From: Caecitellus pseudoparvulus
Taxonomy: Eukaryota > Bigyra: Bicosoecida
Assembly: GCA_965644315.1 (NCBI GenBank)
Contig: CBFFRQ010000050.1
Coordinates: 105,541-169,540, forward strand
DNA length: 64,000 bases
Direction of reading: 5' to 3'
Part shown: one piece after another, positions 18,282-29,181 of the stretch
How positions within the stretch are numbered: the first letter of the stretch is position 1
Layout of the letters: every line of letters begins with the position of its first letter
The notes under the pieces: generated by a model
The model's input: the letters and a program-made list of their open reading frames with translations, nothing else
What the model was told of the DNA's origin: nothing
Databases searched by the model: none
Made by a program: the position numbers and the translations under genes

Positions 18282-21216
18282 TCACTCATCAAGGGAGGTC
18301 AAGCCGCCGAAGCGAGTCCCACTCGCGCCCTGTGCTGCAGGAGCACGGGGCTTGGGAGACGCAGGGGGTGGCTGGGCACTTGAAGTACCGCTTGAAGGCC
18401 TGCCCGCCTCACTGCGGCTGCCTGGCGTGGCGATGGACCTGCTTGCCGAGCGCGACGGCAAGCCGGGCTGCGGCGCCTCGGGCGCGTCCAGGGCGCCTTC
18501 CTCAGCAGGAACCGACTCAGAGCGAGCCTCAGCAGGGGCCTCATCTGCCTTGGTCCGCTTGGCGTTCCGCAGCAGTGTGCCGGCCATGAGTTTGAGCGCT
18601 GAGCGGTCCAGCACCGGGCCGTCCTCTGTGTCCTCTTCGGCCTCCGTTGCGTGGGCGGCAGAGATGCCCCGCCGCACCACCGGTCGAGGGGGTCCCAGTG
18701 CCCCTGGCTCAGAGTCAGCACTCTGCCCGTGCTGGATGGGGCGTGGCACTCGGGAGTGTGTGGATGTGAAGGGGGTCTGGGCGGGAGGCAGCTTGGCAGC
18801 GCCGGTGCCGGGCACACCCTCAGCATCAGCCGGCCCACGGGGCACGCGGAGGTTGTACGGGGACAAGTACAGGCTCTCGGCCAAGTGCATGTCCAGGCGC
18901 ATGGAAGGCGGCACGGTGGACCCGGCGCCTGACTCCACGTCATCCCCCCCCTCCGGCCCATCATCCACTGACGTCCGGAGCGGGACGGCCAGGGCGTTGG
19001 GATTCTCCCCTTGCAGCGCAAAGTTGCGGCGGGTCTCCTGAATCAGCGCCGTCAAGCGCTGCACCACTGCCTCTGCCACAGTTTCGATGTCGTCGGGCGT
19101 TGACACTGCGGGTGTGGACGGCAAGCCCAGCACTCGCTCAGCAGTGCGCCCCAGTCCATCTTGCACCTGCTGCAGGTACGTGTTGACGAATTGCAGCTGC
19201 GAGCGCAGTTGTTCAGTCTCTCGCTGAGCCCGGGCCATGGCGGACTGCCTGTCCATGAGCACTTTGTTGGTGGCTCGCAGACCAGGCCCCAGCCCCAGGC
19301 TCGCCACCTCCCGCTCAAACTCCGTGAGCTTGTCTCCCAGTTTAGCGATGCGCAGTTCCTCTGCCCGCCGTCGACGCAGCAAACCACGGCGCACCTCTTC
19401 CTGTGCCGCACAGCTCGCCAATACGCCGCCTGCATCCAGCACTGGTGGGTTGAGCAGCAGGGCCAATGTGTCCAGGTCCAGCGCGCCAAGCGCGGCGGCC
19501 TCCTCCCGGCTAGGGAGCTGCAGTGCAGCTTGGTGGCGCAGCACTGCCTCATCCGCCACGATGCACTGCTCCTGCTGCCCCAAGCCGTCATACGTCTGCA
19601 CTGTGATGGTGCGAGGGGGCGGCGGCGCACGCTTCGTGGCTGCCAAGCTGCGAGGGGCCAGTGCGGGCGCCTGCGCAGCCGTTACCCGCAACAAGCCCAT
19701 GTCTCGCAACGCTTGCACAAGGGCGATTTCAGTGGTGGGGCGCCGGGTCACTGGCACTGGCAGAGCGTTGGTTTCCTGCGCTTTGCCAGGCACAGCCTCG
19801 CTTCGCGCCGTGCTCGCCCTGTCTCCACCTGCCAGGTTGGACCGTGGGCCTTGGGCGCTTCGGGGGGTGGTTCCCCGTCGGCTAGAAAGTGGCTGCAGGC
19901 GAGCCGGGCGCACTGCAGCGTGCGGGGCAGGTGCCGTGGCGGGTGAGCTGGCTGAGGGAGGCGTGTGACTGGGCCCGATGGCCTCCTGCACTCGCTTCTG
20001 CACGTCCACCGTGCTGGCTTGCTGGCGCTGGATGACGGTGCCGAGGAAATCCGAGAAGCCTTGTTTCTGGGACAGGAACGCCTTTTGCTGCTTGATCTCA
20101 GCCAGCCACACGTCCTTCACCTCGGCAGCCTCCCGCCGCACCTTAGCCAGGCGCTGCTTGGAGCCACGCAGGGCAGCCTCGGCCGCAGACCGCGTCTTGG
20201 ACAGCACCGCATGCTTGGAGCGCTCCTCCGCCAGAGCATCTTCCAGGGAGTGCAGGTGCCGCCGCAGCTGCACCGTCTCCTCCACCAAGCGGTCCAGCAT
20301 GTGGGACACGGTGGCCCCTCGCACCTGCACCTCAGCGATGGCGCCCTGCTGCTTCTCCAGCTTCCGACTCAAAGCCCCCACAAAGGCCCTCTTGTCTGTC
20401 ACAGATGCACTGGGTTTGAGGCCGTCGTGGCTCAGCGCTGTCTGGGCGTGAGCGGCGCTCTCACCGTGCAGTTGCGAGCTGGCGTCGTCCGCCTCGCCGT
20501 CAGCAAGGGAGCCCCAGTAGCCATCGCCCTTGCCGTCCACAGCGGCTGCTGCCTCCTCACCTCCTGCAATGCTGTCTAGGAACGCCTGCGGGTCCATGCC
20601 CATGGCACGGTGCTGCATGAGCAAGTCACGCAGTTTCAGTTCGCGGGCTTCCACGCCCCCCCGCGCCTGCTTCAGCTCAAACACCGCCTTGTCATGGGCG
20701 CTGCGTTCTCGGGCAAGCATGCTTTGCACGTTGGCAGCCAAGTTCGCGCTGAGCTGCGCTGCAGACTGCCGCGACTGGTCCTTGGCCTCCACCACAGTGC
20801 GGATGTTGGTTCGGGTCATGTCCTCTGCCGCGATGCTCTGGCGGTGCATGCCCTCCGTGGCGCCAGCCCATGCACTGGACTGCACCCGCCTGGCACCTGG
20901 CCGCGACCCGAAGGAAATGCCTGGGCCGGGGCTGGCCCGAGCGCCATCACCCCGCCGCTGCTGTTGCCCAGCTGAGCCAGGCGCTCGCAGACGCCCCGCA
21001 GCAGTGGACGGCTTGGTGCCCCGTGCTGGCGTGGAAATGCCTGGCAATGGTCCAGACGCGGACAGGCGTCCCTGATGTAGCCCTGTGCAGGTGCCGGTAC
21101 GAAGGTGAGGACTGGTGCCATGTCGCTGCAGGTTCAGCGGAAACTGAAGCCGACTTCTTCGGCACCGTGGCGCAGCGCACGGGAAGGGCGCAACCAGCTG
21201 GCCACTCACCGCTCAT
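18282..21216 (-). CDS. Large coiled-coil protein, unrecognised family
   Basis: A 7-nt first coding exon (ATGAGCG, 21216-21210) is followed by intron 21083-21209 (127 bp, GTGAGT...GCACAG) and a long exon 21082-18282; 935 residues. The long frame itself begins without an ATG, which supports the small first exon. Charged heptad-like helices occur in at least three blocks (about residues 80-180, 240-370, 560-680), separated by Pro/Ser/Ala linkers; the C-terminal about 250 residues are disordered. No catalytic or membrane motif is recognised. It could be cytoskeletal or ciliary, by analogy with its neighbours only. Stop and start are 126 bp from the STI1-protein ATG on the same strand. Confidence 0.68.
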
Positions 21217-21462
21217 GATACACAGGGAGTATGTGATTCGTGACAGGCCTCAGCTGCAAACCGCCTCGTGCGCGCTCTGAAGCAGCCGGCACCGGACACG
21301 TCGCTGCGACGTGGTCTGGGCTAGGGGCCGGCGAGGGCGGCAAACAGTGCACACCCGCTAAACGCATGGAGTTCTCGCGAGCACAGCAAAGAATTTTGAA
21401 TTTAGACAAACAGGGTGGGGCATTTTTGGCCGGGCGCTGGTCACAGGCACTGCCGCTGGGGC

Positions 21463-22714
21463 CTACACGGCGATTCCTCGTTGCTGCAGGCGGCTGCGAA
21501 GCTGTGCCTGCCTCACTGCGGCCTTCATGTTCACAGCGTCGCGCCGCACTTGCTCTGCAACAACGGCAGAAGCGTACGAGCCGTCCACTTGCCACGTGTA
21601 CATCTTGGCCATCTGCTGGGCCACCATGGCGGAGGTGGTGAGGTACAGCACAGTGCTGCGGTGCGCGTCTCCGTGCTGCTCGTGCACTTGCTCCGGGCGC
21701 CACCTGTCCCCCTCCTCCTCTCCCTCCAACATGTCTGCTCGAGAGGGGGGCTTGAAGCTGCTCCCAAGGGGGTTCGGCGAGAAGGGCAGGCTGGGCGCCG
21801 CCGCACAGCGAGCCACGAGGGGGATGCTTTCCGGGGCTGTTGCTGCAGTGAGGACCGACGCACCGTCCTCGATGTAGCTGCCCGTGCCTTCTCGAGAGCT
21901 TTCCGAGTCCGACGCGCTGTCCTCCTGCTGGAAGAACCCTGTCACGCTGCCCTCGCTGTCGCTGTCCTGCCTGCTGCTGCCGCCTCCCTGGCTGCCGCCG
22001 CCCTGGGGAGACGGGGACTGCCCGGAAGCTTCAGGTGCACTACCCTCAGCACCACTGACCTCATGCAAGCCATCCATGCCCTCCTCCTCTTCAATGTCTT
22101 TGCTGGCGAGGGATGCCTTGTGTGCTTTGCGACGCCGGCGGCTCATGCCCCCCACAGACAGCATGCCTTGTACGGCTCCCACCTCTTCTTCAGGTTCATG
22201 CTTCCGTGTGGGCGAGAGCAGGGCCTGGCGTTGGACGCCTCGCTTGTTACGGCGCCCACGGGGCACTTTGTACGTGAGCTTGGGAGGGCGAGGTGGCGCT
22301 GGCAGGCCATGCGACGCCAGGCTTGTGGCGTCCCGGAGATACTTGCCCTTGAAGCAGAGGAACATGGAATGGGGCGGAATGCCCAATGCCCGCTGCAGGT
22401 CCAGCTTCACGTCCTGTGGCAGACGTGGGGAGGGCAGGGTGCCGGCGCATGTCCACTTGCCCCGCAGCAGCATCGCGGCGACTTGCCTGCACCAGCACCA
22501 ACTCTGAGCGAGGGTCGTCTTGGGGCAGATCCACACAGTACAACAGCTCCTGCTTCATGGATCGGACCTTCAGACGAGGCACAGCTGCCTTGGTCAGCTC
22601 TGCGTCTTCAAGGGCGTCGCCTGCTGGCACAGCAGTGACCTCCCCCCAGCCAACTGAGGCTTCGCCAGTGCCTGCCCGCGGCCGCGCCGCCTTGGCGCTC
22701 TCTGCAGACGCCAT
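21463..22714 (-). CDS. Protein with N-terminal ubiquitin-like fold
   Basis: Exon 1 22714-22487 and exon 2 22413-21463; 392 residues. The join reads LVLVQ + DVKLDLQRALGIPP, then FLCFKGKYLRD, which follows ubiquitin (ENVKAKIQDKEGIPP ... LIFAGKQLED), so residues about 45-110 form a ubiquitin-like domain spanning the intron. The donor is either GCAAGT (cag|gcaagt, a classic GC-AG site; intron 22414-22486, 73 bp) or a GTGCAG six bases upstream, which stays in phase and deletes two residues. The rest is disordered, with an acidic Ser/Glu/Gly stretch, a basic RRRRKAHK patch and a helical C-terminus. Function unknown. Confidence 0.66.
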
Positions 22715-22832
22715 ACTGGGTGTGGGTTGGCCTGCTGCAGTTCTCCAAGGCAATTGTGCGCGGGATGGGGTGCATTGTGTGGCGGCTGCATGAGCTGCAC
22801 AGCCAGCTCGGAGCCCTGCGCCCCCCTCCACA

Positions 22833-24012
22833 TCACTCCTCCACAGCAGCCCCCCCAGTCAGCATGCCCAGCAGGCCATGCCCCCCCACCTCGTCTGTGC
22901 CGGGACCGACCAGGAAGCTGTGCAGTGCGAACACCAAGAAGAGGCTGCCGCCGACGTAGGCCACGGTGCGCTCTGAAATGCGTGCAGCCAGCAGGCGCCC
23001 ACCGATGACCGCCACGGCGGTGCAGACAGCATGGCCCACAATGCCGCCGATGCACACGCCAACGGCATCTTTGGCCGCTGCCAGTGCGATGGTGGCGATT
23101 TGGGAGCGGTCACCCCACTCGGCCAGGAATGTGATGGTGAAGACCGACGTGACCACTTCCACAAAGCCCTTGGGCGCCCGGGCCGCTGGCGTGGGGCTGG
23201 CCGCACGCGGGGCAGTTGCACTACCATCCCCTCGCCCAGCAGTGCGGGATGTCAGGCTGCTTGCGCCGTCGTCCAGGCCCTTGCCCGCCTCGGCGTCCGC
23301 GACGAGGGGCTCACGCTCCTCTCGGCTAGCGCTGTCAGGAGCAGGCGTGGCGAGCTCTTCCTCCACTTCCTCCAGCTCGTCAGAGACACCCGCGTTCAGG
23401 CTGGGCGCCTCCCGCAGCAAGGCCACGCCGAAGTACACGAACAGCAGCGCAGCGGCGTAGTGCGTGTACAGGCGCGGCAGCAGGCTGGGCAGCACGACGC
23501 CAATGCCAACGCTGAGCACGGTCATCACAGCCATAGCTGCCATGACCGCCATAAACACCCACGACCTGTGCACAGTCCACAAGGTGCGGGTTCGTGGCAA
23601 GGCAGCCGATCGTAGCGTCGCTGCGGGCAGTCACCTGTTGTGTTTCATGGCCATGATGGCTGCCACGAAGAAGGTCTTGTCGCCCACCTCAGTGATCATG
23701 ATCATGACGAAGCCATTTGCAGTCGCTCCAAGGAATCCGGGGCTCGAAAACCAGCTGCCCTCATTTGCCTGCACGGAGCACGCGCGGGTGCCAGGTGGCG
23801 CATGCCCCTGCCAATTTCCGCTGTTCACCTGCCTTGCTCTCCTCCACGAACAGCTTGAACTCGCTCAAGGAAAGCTCCCCATTGTGGTTGTTGTCTGCGT
23901 CTTGGAACAGCTCGGTTGCGCTGCCCTTCTCACTGGCCGCCTCCTCCCCCACAGCAGCAGCCAGCAAGCATGCCAAGGCAAGAGTGGCCGCCAGCCACCT
24001 CACCGCCGTCAT
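22833..24012 (-). CDS. GDT1/TMEM165-family cation transporter with N-terminal signal peptide and EF-hand
   Basis: Three exons: 24012-23833, 23768-23635, 23565-22833; 348 residues. Exon 1 encodes a signal peptide (about 1-22, WLAATLALACLLAAAVG) and one EF-hand (DADNNHNGELSLSEF, all Ca-ligating positions present). Exons 2-3 carry the two signature motifs of UPF0016/GDT1: EVGDKTFFVAAIMAM and EWGDRSQIATIAL, each followed by TM helices, with an acidic linker between. Family members exchange Ca2+/Mn2+ for H+ in the Golgi, ER or thylakoid and support glycosylation by supplying Mn2+. Intron 2 is 23566-23634 (GTGACT). Intron 1 needs a GC donor (aag|gcaggt, 23769-23832) to keep the conserved GFLGATANGFVMI; a GT donor four bases later breaks the phase. 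Confidence 0.85.
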
Positions 24013-24434
24013 AGCTTTCACGAGCCGACCACCAAGGAGGCCCCGACACGCTACAGACCTAAAGCCCGGCGATTTTACTGTCCAGGCTGCTGTGCACGGC
24101 GCGGGGGTCGGGATTTGGCCCGATCCACGCCGCGTCCCACTGCCAGGCAGACGTGAACTTGCAAGCCAGCCTCGGGCGAGGGGTGCTCACGCTGCTCACT
24201 TCTGCCAAGTGGGGAAGGACAAAACCACACCCACTACCCACTCTCCCACGAGTTCATGCCTGTCTGCCTCTACGTGCCATCCAACGCTCCACCACGTTGT
24301 TGTTGCCCTTGCTTCTGCACCACCACAAAGTGTACGTGGGAGACCTGCACGCAAGCCCGTACTTTTCACCCAAGGCAAGCGCTTTTGGATGCATATCGCC
24401 ACCTTCTGCTCATCTTCACCCTGCAGACCTCACC
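24013..24434. other. Divergent promoter region, 422 bp
   Basis: Lies between the ATGs of the GDT1-like (minus) and actobindin-like (plus) genes. It is less GC-rich than the surrounding coding DNA, with short pyrimidine runs and caccac/aaaccacac tracts. No TATA box or known operator is evident, and no coding capacity is seen. Confidence 0.5.
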
Positions 24435-25728
24435 ATGGGCGGCAGCTCCTCGAAGAGCAAGACTCCAGCCACGAGCGCGTGAGTGCAGAAACGCCTTTGC
24501 TCCGCGTTGCACAAGCTACAGGGCGCTTGCAGGCCTCTGCACGCGCCAGTTCCTCGTCCACTGGTCACAGACAATCTGCACCTGATGAGGCCGCTGCGCC
24601 CCCTGCTCCTCAGACGGTGGGTCATGCCGTGTCCGCTGTCAGCACCACAGCTCGAGGGTAGCATCAAGCTCGCTTCTTGTGGCACACATCAACTTCACCC
24701 GTCCTGCGCGCGCCCGTCACAGGAGCCCGTCGCACCACCTGCTCCTACATCTGCTCCAGCAGCAGAGCCTGTGCCTGCTCCGGCGGAAGCTGCCACGGAA
24801 GCGGAGGTAAGGCGCTTGCCCAGTAGTTTGCGAAGGCGGATGTTTGCACGTGCACTGCACTTCACCACGCCAACCTTTGCTTGCACTACAGGCACCCAAG
24901 GCTGCCCCTGCTACGACAGCAGCCACGGAGGAGGCCCCCGCTTCGGAGCAGGCTGCTGCTCCCGCCCCTGCTGAGGAGGCTTCGGCGCCTGCTCCGGCCC
25001 CAGCTGCCGATGAGTCTGGTGCCACTGCGTCAGCAGCAGCTGCAACCGCATCTTCCGAAGATGCTGCCCAAGACGAAGAAGCAAAGGCCGCGAAGGCTGC
25101 CATGCTGGCTGGCATTGGCGGTGAGCACGAGCTGAAGCACGCGGAGACCCATGACTCCAGCGAGGCTGCTCTGGCTCAGGCCAAGCTGCTGTCTGCTGTG
25201 AAGGGCAAGCACGAGCTGAAGCACGCGGAGACCCACGACTCCAGCGAGGCTGCTCTGGCTCAGGCCAAGCTGCTGTCTGCTGTGAAGGGCAAGCACGAGC
25301 TGAAGCACGCGGAGACCCATGACTCCAGCGAGGCGAGCCTTGCTCAGGCCAAGCTGCTGTCTGCTGTGAAGGGCAAGCACGAGCTGAAGCACGCGGAGAC
25401 CCACGACTCCAGCGAGGCTGCTCTGGCTCAGGCCAAGCTGCTGTCTGCAGTGAAGGGCAAGCACGAGCTGAAGCACGCGGAGACCCATGACTCCAGCGAG
25501 GCTGCCGTGGCCGCGGCGGCGACGCAGATGGCCATTAAGTCACCTGCGCGCCGTGCCAGCTTGAAGCCGACCGAGACCACCGTGAAGAACACTCTGCCAA
25601 CCGCTGAGGATATTGCTGCTGAGAAGGGTGAGGGCGAAGGCGAGGAGGCTGCCGAGGAGGCCGCTGCTGAGGAGGGTGAGGCCGCTGCTGAGGAGGGCGA
25701 GGCCGCCGCCGAAGAGGGTGAGGAATGA
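24435..25728 (+). CDS. Actobindin-like WH2/beta-thymosin repeat protein, predicted N-myristoylated
   Basis: Four exons: 24435-24478, 24550-24616, 24723-24806, 24892-25728; introns 71, 106 and 85 bp; 343 residues. It starts MGGSSSKSK, a good N-myristoylation context with basic residues. An Ala/Pro/Glu-rich spacer leads to five 28-residue repeats of the form AKLLSAVKGKHELKHAETHD: an amphipathic helix followed by LKHAET, the actin-binding LKKT-type motif, closely like Acanthamoeba actobindin (PHELKHAET). A basic patch (ARRASLKP) and an acidic Glu/Ala tail follow. WH2/beta-thymosin repeats bind actin monomers, so a membrane-tethered G-actin-binding protein is inferred. The 24550 acceptor is the only one in phase. 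Confidence 0.78.
25129..25548 (+). repeat. 84-bp coding tandem repeat, 5 units
   Basis: Units begin at 25129, 25213, 25297, 25381 and 25465, exactly 84 bp apart. The first four are almost identical at the base level, including silent sites (cat/cac and one gcgagc change in the third). The fifth keeps only its first half and then diverges. Near-identity at synonymous positions suggests recent unit duplication or gene conversion rather than selection on protein alone. Confidence 0.93.
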
Positions 25729-25778
25729 AGACACGGGCTCGCCTGGACGCGTGCTTTATGCAATGCACAGTTTTCCTC

Positions 25779-28700
25779 TCAAGTAGATTGTATTCCCAGA
25801 AGGGTGTCATCGGGCAGGAGGCCTGCTGCCCACATGGTCCAGCGCAGCATCACATGCAGACAGTAGCCGTGCGAGGGTCCGTCCACAACCCCGTCATGGT
25901 CCACGGCTGGGTGCCACGTGCCATTGGGAGGACCGACCCACTGGGCAGCGGCAGCCAACTCCAGGACGCCCAGAGAGGACCGCCAGCCGCCGACAGCTGT
26001 GGCTTCCAGGTCTGCCGCGGCTGGTGACAGCGCGGCCAGCATTGCTGAAAGCTGTCCCGGTGGAGCCACAGATCCCCTCAGAGTCTCTGCAAGGACTTCC
26101 TCTCCACCCACGAGAGAGTGCCGTGAAGCCTGCGTGTTGTGAAGCAGCTCATGTACGTGTAGTTCGGTGTGCCAGCTCTCTTGCAAGGCGCCCCCAGCCG
26201 GCTGCAGCACGCCATCGTCAATGCAAGTGGAGTCTGCAAGCACGACAACTCGGCCCCTGCGAGAAGGGCCCACTCGTAGAGCTGCCGCAGTGTTTAGTGG
26301 TGGTGATGTCTCGAATGCTCCCGCTTCGTTCCTGTTGGGTGCCTCTGGGGTGCGCGTGGCACTCCAGCTTTGCAGTGTTGTTGCGTTTGGGTAGCTGGAG
26401 TTTGGCAGCGATGTGATGACTGAGCTCCCGAGCAGCTTGCCCCTGCTGCACAGGCTCACACCAAAAGAGAATCCACTGCGGCCTTCCTGCTCGAGAGGCA
26501 GGACTAACGAGCGCCAAGAGACGGCCGCGTGCGCGACCGAGTCAGTGTGCAAGGCGACCCCCCACGGTCTGAGGAGCGCGTTGAGGGACGGCACGTTTGC
26601 ACCTGCAAAGGAAGCTCTCCACTGTGTAGAAGAAGCACTGTCGTTGAAAGCGAACGGAAATGCTGCTGGCTGGGTCGGGTCCAATGCCGCCTCCATGCCG
26701 GCACCGTCGAAGTGCTCACCGACGACAATCAGCCCCATGCCGGCTTCAACGTCATGCCGCAGCGCTTCCGCCTCTAGAGCGGACACAGGGGCCTCTGGAT
26801 CAACGAGCAACACAGTCGCTGGCGGAGGGAGCGGGCTAGATGCCCGCACAGTGTTCCACGGCTCAAGGTAGGGCTCCACGGCAAAGCCTGCTCGCAACAA
26901 AGCACGAAAGAGTGCAGACTTGCTCCCATGAGGGCCGTCAGCTTGCCATTCCATGGCCTCCTGCCCCATGTCGAACGCATTGTGCATGACGTAGCCCGAT
27001 TCTGGGTAGGTCCGTTGCTGGGACAGGAGCCAGCCAACGCGACGCTGGGCAGGCGGCACCTCTTGCAGTGCGGCTTGGATCGGCAGCACCGCGCACAAAC
27101 GCATGCACAGGCCGGCATTGCAGTGAACAAATTCGGTGCCAAGGGAGGCTTGCAGCACAGCATCCCACGTGTTGGCTGTCGAGTGCAGGTCGCACACTTT
27201 CACCTGGGCGCTCGCTTTGCTTGGACATGCGGCAGCGTTGGGTGGTACTGACATCCTCACAAGCAAGGAGTCGCTGAGAGGGGCGCCGCAGGGTGCGGCG
27301 GTGCACGCAATGTCCACCTTGAGACACCGATCGGTGTGAATAACCTGAACACTTCGGGACAGAGGCGCCGAAACAGCAGTGGCCCCCACTTGCACTGCAA
27401 CATCGGCGGAAGGCCCGCCTGGGTACAGGGGCTGTGCACACCAGGGCCACATGTACGGACATTCCATGAGGTCCAGGCGCGGCGGTTGAAGTGTCAACGT
27501 GTAATTCAGAGGGAGGGGTTCAGCTGGGTGCAGACCTGGCAAAATGCCGGCGCCAATCGACAAGAGCGGCTCTGTGAAGCTCACAGTCGCCACCGTGCCC
27601 ACAGCATGCACACTCGGGCTCCCCGGCACCATTGGCACAGCCATGCGCAGGTCAGGGAGAATCGCAGCTCTGAGCAAGGAGAACCTCACGGCATTGACCC
27701 ATTTATGCCCCCCACGCAAGCACTCCTGGGTAGTGGCGGGGCCTGACGCCCAGGGACAGGGCCCCCCACCACACTGCTCTGCCCAGCGCCGCACTGCTCG
27801 TGCAGCGGGCTCAGGTAGAGCGTCCAGTGCGACAGCTGTATGGTGCCGCCATGCGCCTGCCGCACGCACCTCCTGTTCACACAGCGTGGCCAGTGTCTCT
27901 GCCGCCAGACCTGCCACGACAGGCGCGGCCATGGACGTGCCTGACATGCGCCGCCGCCCTCCTCCCACACACAGGTGCAGCCCTGGCGCAGCAACGTCCG
28001 GCTTCGGCAGGGGCCAGGTCCAGCCCCTGCCATTCCACCGTGGAGAGGCTGTGCCACGCGCAGAAAAGTCCGGCACTATGCCCAGGCTGGACCGCACGGG
28101 GTCTGACACCGGTGGCTCCGCCACCCACAGCTTTGCGCATGGTGGCCGCCCCTCTCTGCCACGGGCCGCGAGGAGCTGGCAGACGTCGAGCAGGGTAGGC
28201 CGTGTAGGTCGGTCTGGCGGTGCACCGGCTGCGAAGCATGTGTCGTGGGCGGCCTCTGTGAGCTGCCAGGCCACCCACGCTTGCGCTGAGCTGGGAAAGG
28301 GCGGCCGGCGCATGAGGGCGAGCGCCGCCGGCGCCAGGGCACTGGCTGCCACGGCGAGGACGCGGGACTGCAGGGCTGGGTCCAGCACCGTATCAGCCAC
28401 TGGGCCATCGTTGCCTGCAGCTGCGATGACGAGGCCGGCTGTGGCCAGCAGAGCCGTGTACAAGGCGTGGTCACGGCGATCAGGACCCCCCTGCGACAGG
28501 AGCACGAGGGGCGCGGCGCCCCCTTCGTCCCGCAGAGCCTGAGTGATCCACGCCGTCTTCGTCTGTCCGCTGGGGGAGAACACCCTGTGCACGTGCAGGG
28601 GGCAGCCAGGCACGACGCCGGGGGTGTCCGGCTGCTGTGACGCCAGGACCAGGGCTACGGCAGACCCATGTCCCAGTGGGTCTCGCATGCCTTGCTGCCC

Positions 28701-29156
28701 GCCAGCGGCAGACGGAACCCAGTCACGCAGGACAGGCACTTGCAAAGACGGTGGCCCCGATCCCCGCAAGCGACCAGGTGCCGTAAGGGCGGGATCAAGG
28801 CCTGAGTCAAGGATGGCAACAGCGGGCAGTATGCTGCGGCGTGTGTCCCGCGGCCGCTGTGAGGGCTGGAAGAGTGCGCCGAAGTCGCCCACGGTGATGC
28901 CCTGGCCAGATGTGCACTGTAGTGCAGGGGTGGAGGGGGGCAACGTCAGCGCCGCAGAGGCTGCGCAGGCGAGCTGGCTAGCCATCAACATGCGGTGTCC
29001 AGCTGCTGAGAGCCAGCACTGCAACGTAGCCGACGCCCCAGCCTGCCGCTGCTCGCCTTCAAGGCCAGCTGAAGAAGAGAGCAGCAAGAACACTACTCCT
29101 ACAGTCAGCTTCACCGCAGGCATGCGCATCCGATGCCTGTGCGTCCTGCCCTGCAT
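25779..29156 (-). CDS. MBTPS1: Site-1 protease (MBTPS1/SKI-1-like subtilase)
   Basis: 1,125 residues from ATG 29156 (a second ATG at residue 10 or 12 could also serve). Signal peptide (about 12-30, VKLTVGVVFLLLSSSAG). Catalytic triad: Asp117 (VAILDSGLD), His163 (PLGHGSAVA), Ser408 (SGTSMAAPV); the oxyanion Asn is Asn249 (AAAGNDGP). The C-terminal half matches animal and plant S1P rather than generic subtilases: a LLVDPEA...LRHDVEAGMGLIVV segment, ANVPSLNALLRPWGV and GRVVVLADSTCIDD. S1P is a Golgi protease that cleaves membrane-bound transcription factors such as SREBP and ATF6. A hydrophobic stretch near the C-terminus (about 1095-1115) could be the anchor. It converges on the actobindin-like gene with a gap of about 50 bp. 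GCGGAAATTG lies 26 bp upstream of the ATG. Confidence 0.88.
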   Translation of the reverse strand: MQGRTHRHRMRMPAVKLTVGVVFLLLSSSAGLEGEQRQAGASATLQCWLSAAGHRMLMASQLACAASAALTLPPSTPALQCTSGQGITVGDFGALFQPSQRPRDTRRSILPAVAILDSGLDPALTAPGRLRGSGPPSLQVPVLRDWVPSAAGGQQGMRDPLGHGSAVALVLASQQPDTPGVVPGCPLHVHRVFSPSGQTKTAWITQALRDEGGAAPLVLLSQGGPDRRDHALYTALLATAGLVIAAAGNDGPVADTVLDPALQSRVLAVAASALAPAALALMRRPPFPSSAQAWVAWQLTEAAHDTCFAAGAPPDRPTRPTLLDVCQLLAARGREGRPPCAKLWVAEPPVSDPVRSSLGIVPDFSARGTASPRWNGRGWTWPLPKPDVAAPGLHLCVGGGRRRMSGTSMAAPVVAGLAAETLATLCEQEVRAAGAWRHHTAVALDALPEPAARAVRRWAEQCGGGPCPWASGPATTQECLRGGHKWVNAVRFSLLRAAILPDLRMAVPMVPGSPSVHAVGTVATVSFTEPLLSIGAGILPGLHPAEPLPLNYTLTLQPPRLDLMECPYMWPWCAQPLYPGGPSADVAVQVGATAVSAPLSRSVQVIHTDRCLKVDIACTAAPCGAPLSDSLLVRMSVPPNAAACPSKASAQVKVCDLHSTANTWDAVLQASLGTEFVHCNAGLCMRLCAVLPIQAALQEVPPAQRRVGWLLSQQRTYPESGYVMHNAFDMGQEAMEWQADGPHGSKSALFRALLRAGFAVEPYLEPWNTVRASSPLPPPATVLLVDPEAPVSALEAEALRHDVEAGMGLIVVGEHFDGAGMEAALDPTQPAAFPFAFNDSASSTQWRASFAGANVPSLNALLRPWGVALHTDSVAHAAVSWRSLVLPLEQEGRSGFSFGVSLCSRGKLLGSSVITSLPNSSYPNATTLQSWSATRTPEAPNRNEAGAFETSPPLNTAAALRVGPSRRGRVVVLADSTCIDDGVLQPAGGALQESWHTELHVHELLHNTQASRHSLVGGEEVLAETLRGSVAPPGQLSAMLAALSPAAADLEATAVGGWRSSLGVLELAAAAQWVGPPNGTWHPAVDHDGVVDGPSHGYCLHVMLRWTMWAAGLLPDDTLLGIQST

Positions 29157-29181
29157 GCTGTGGCGGACGCGTCACCCGGAG

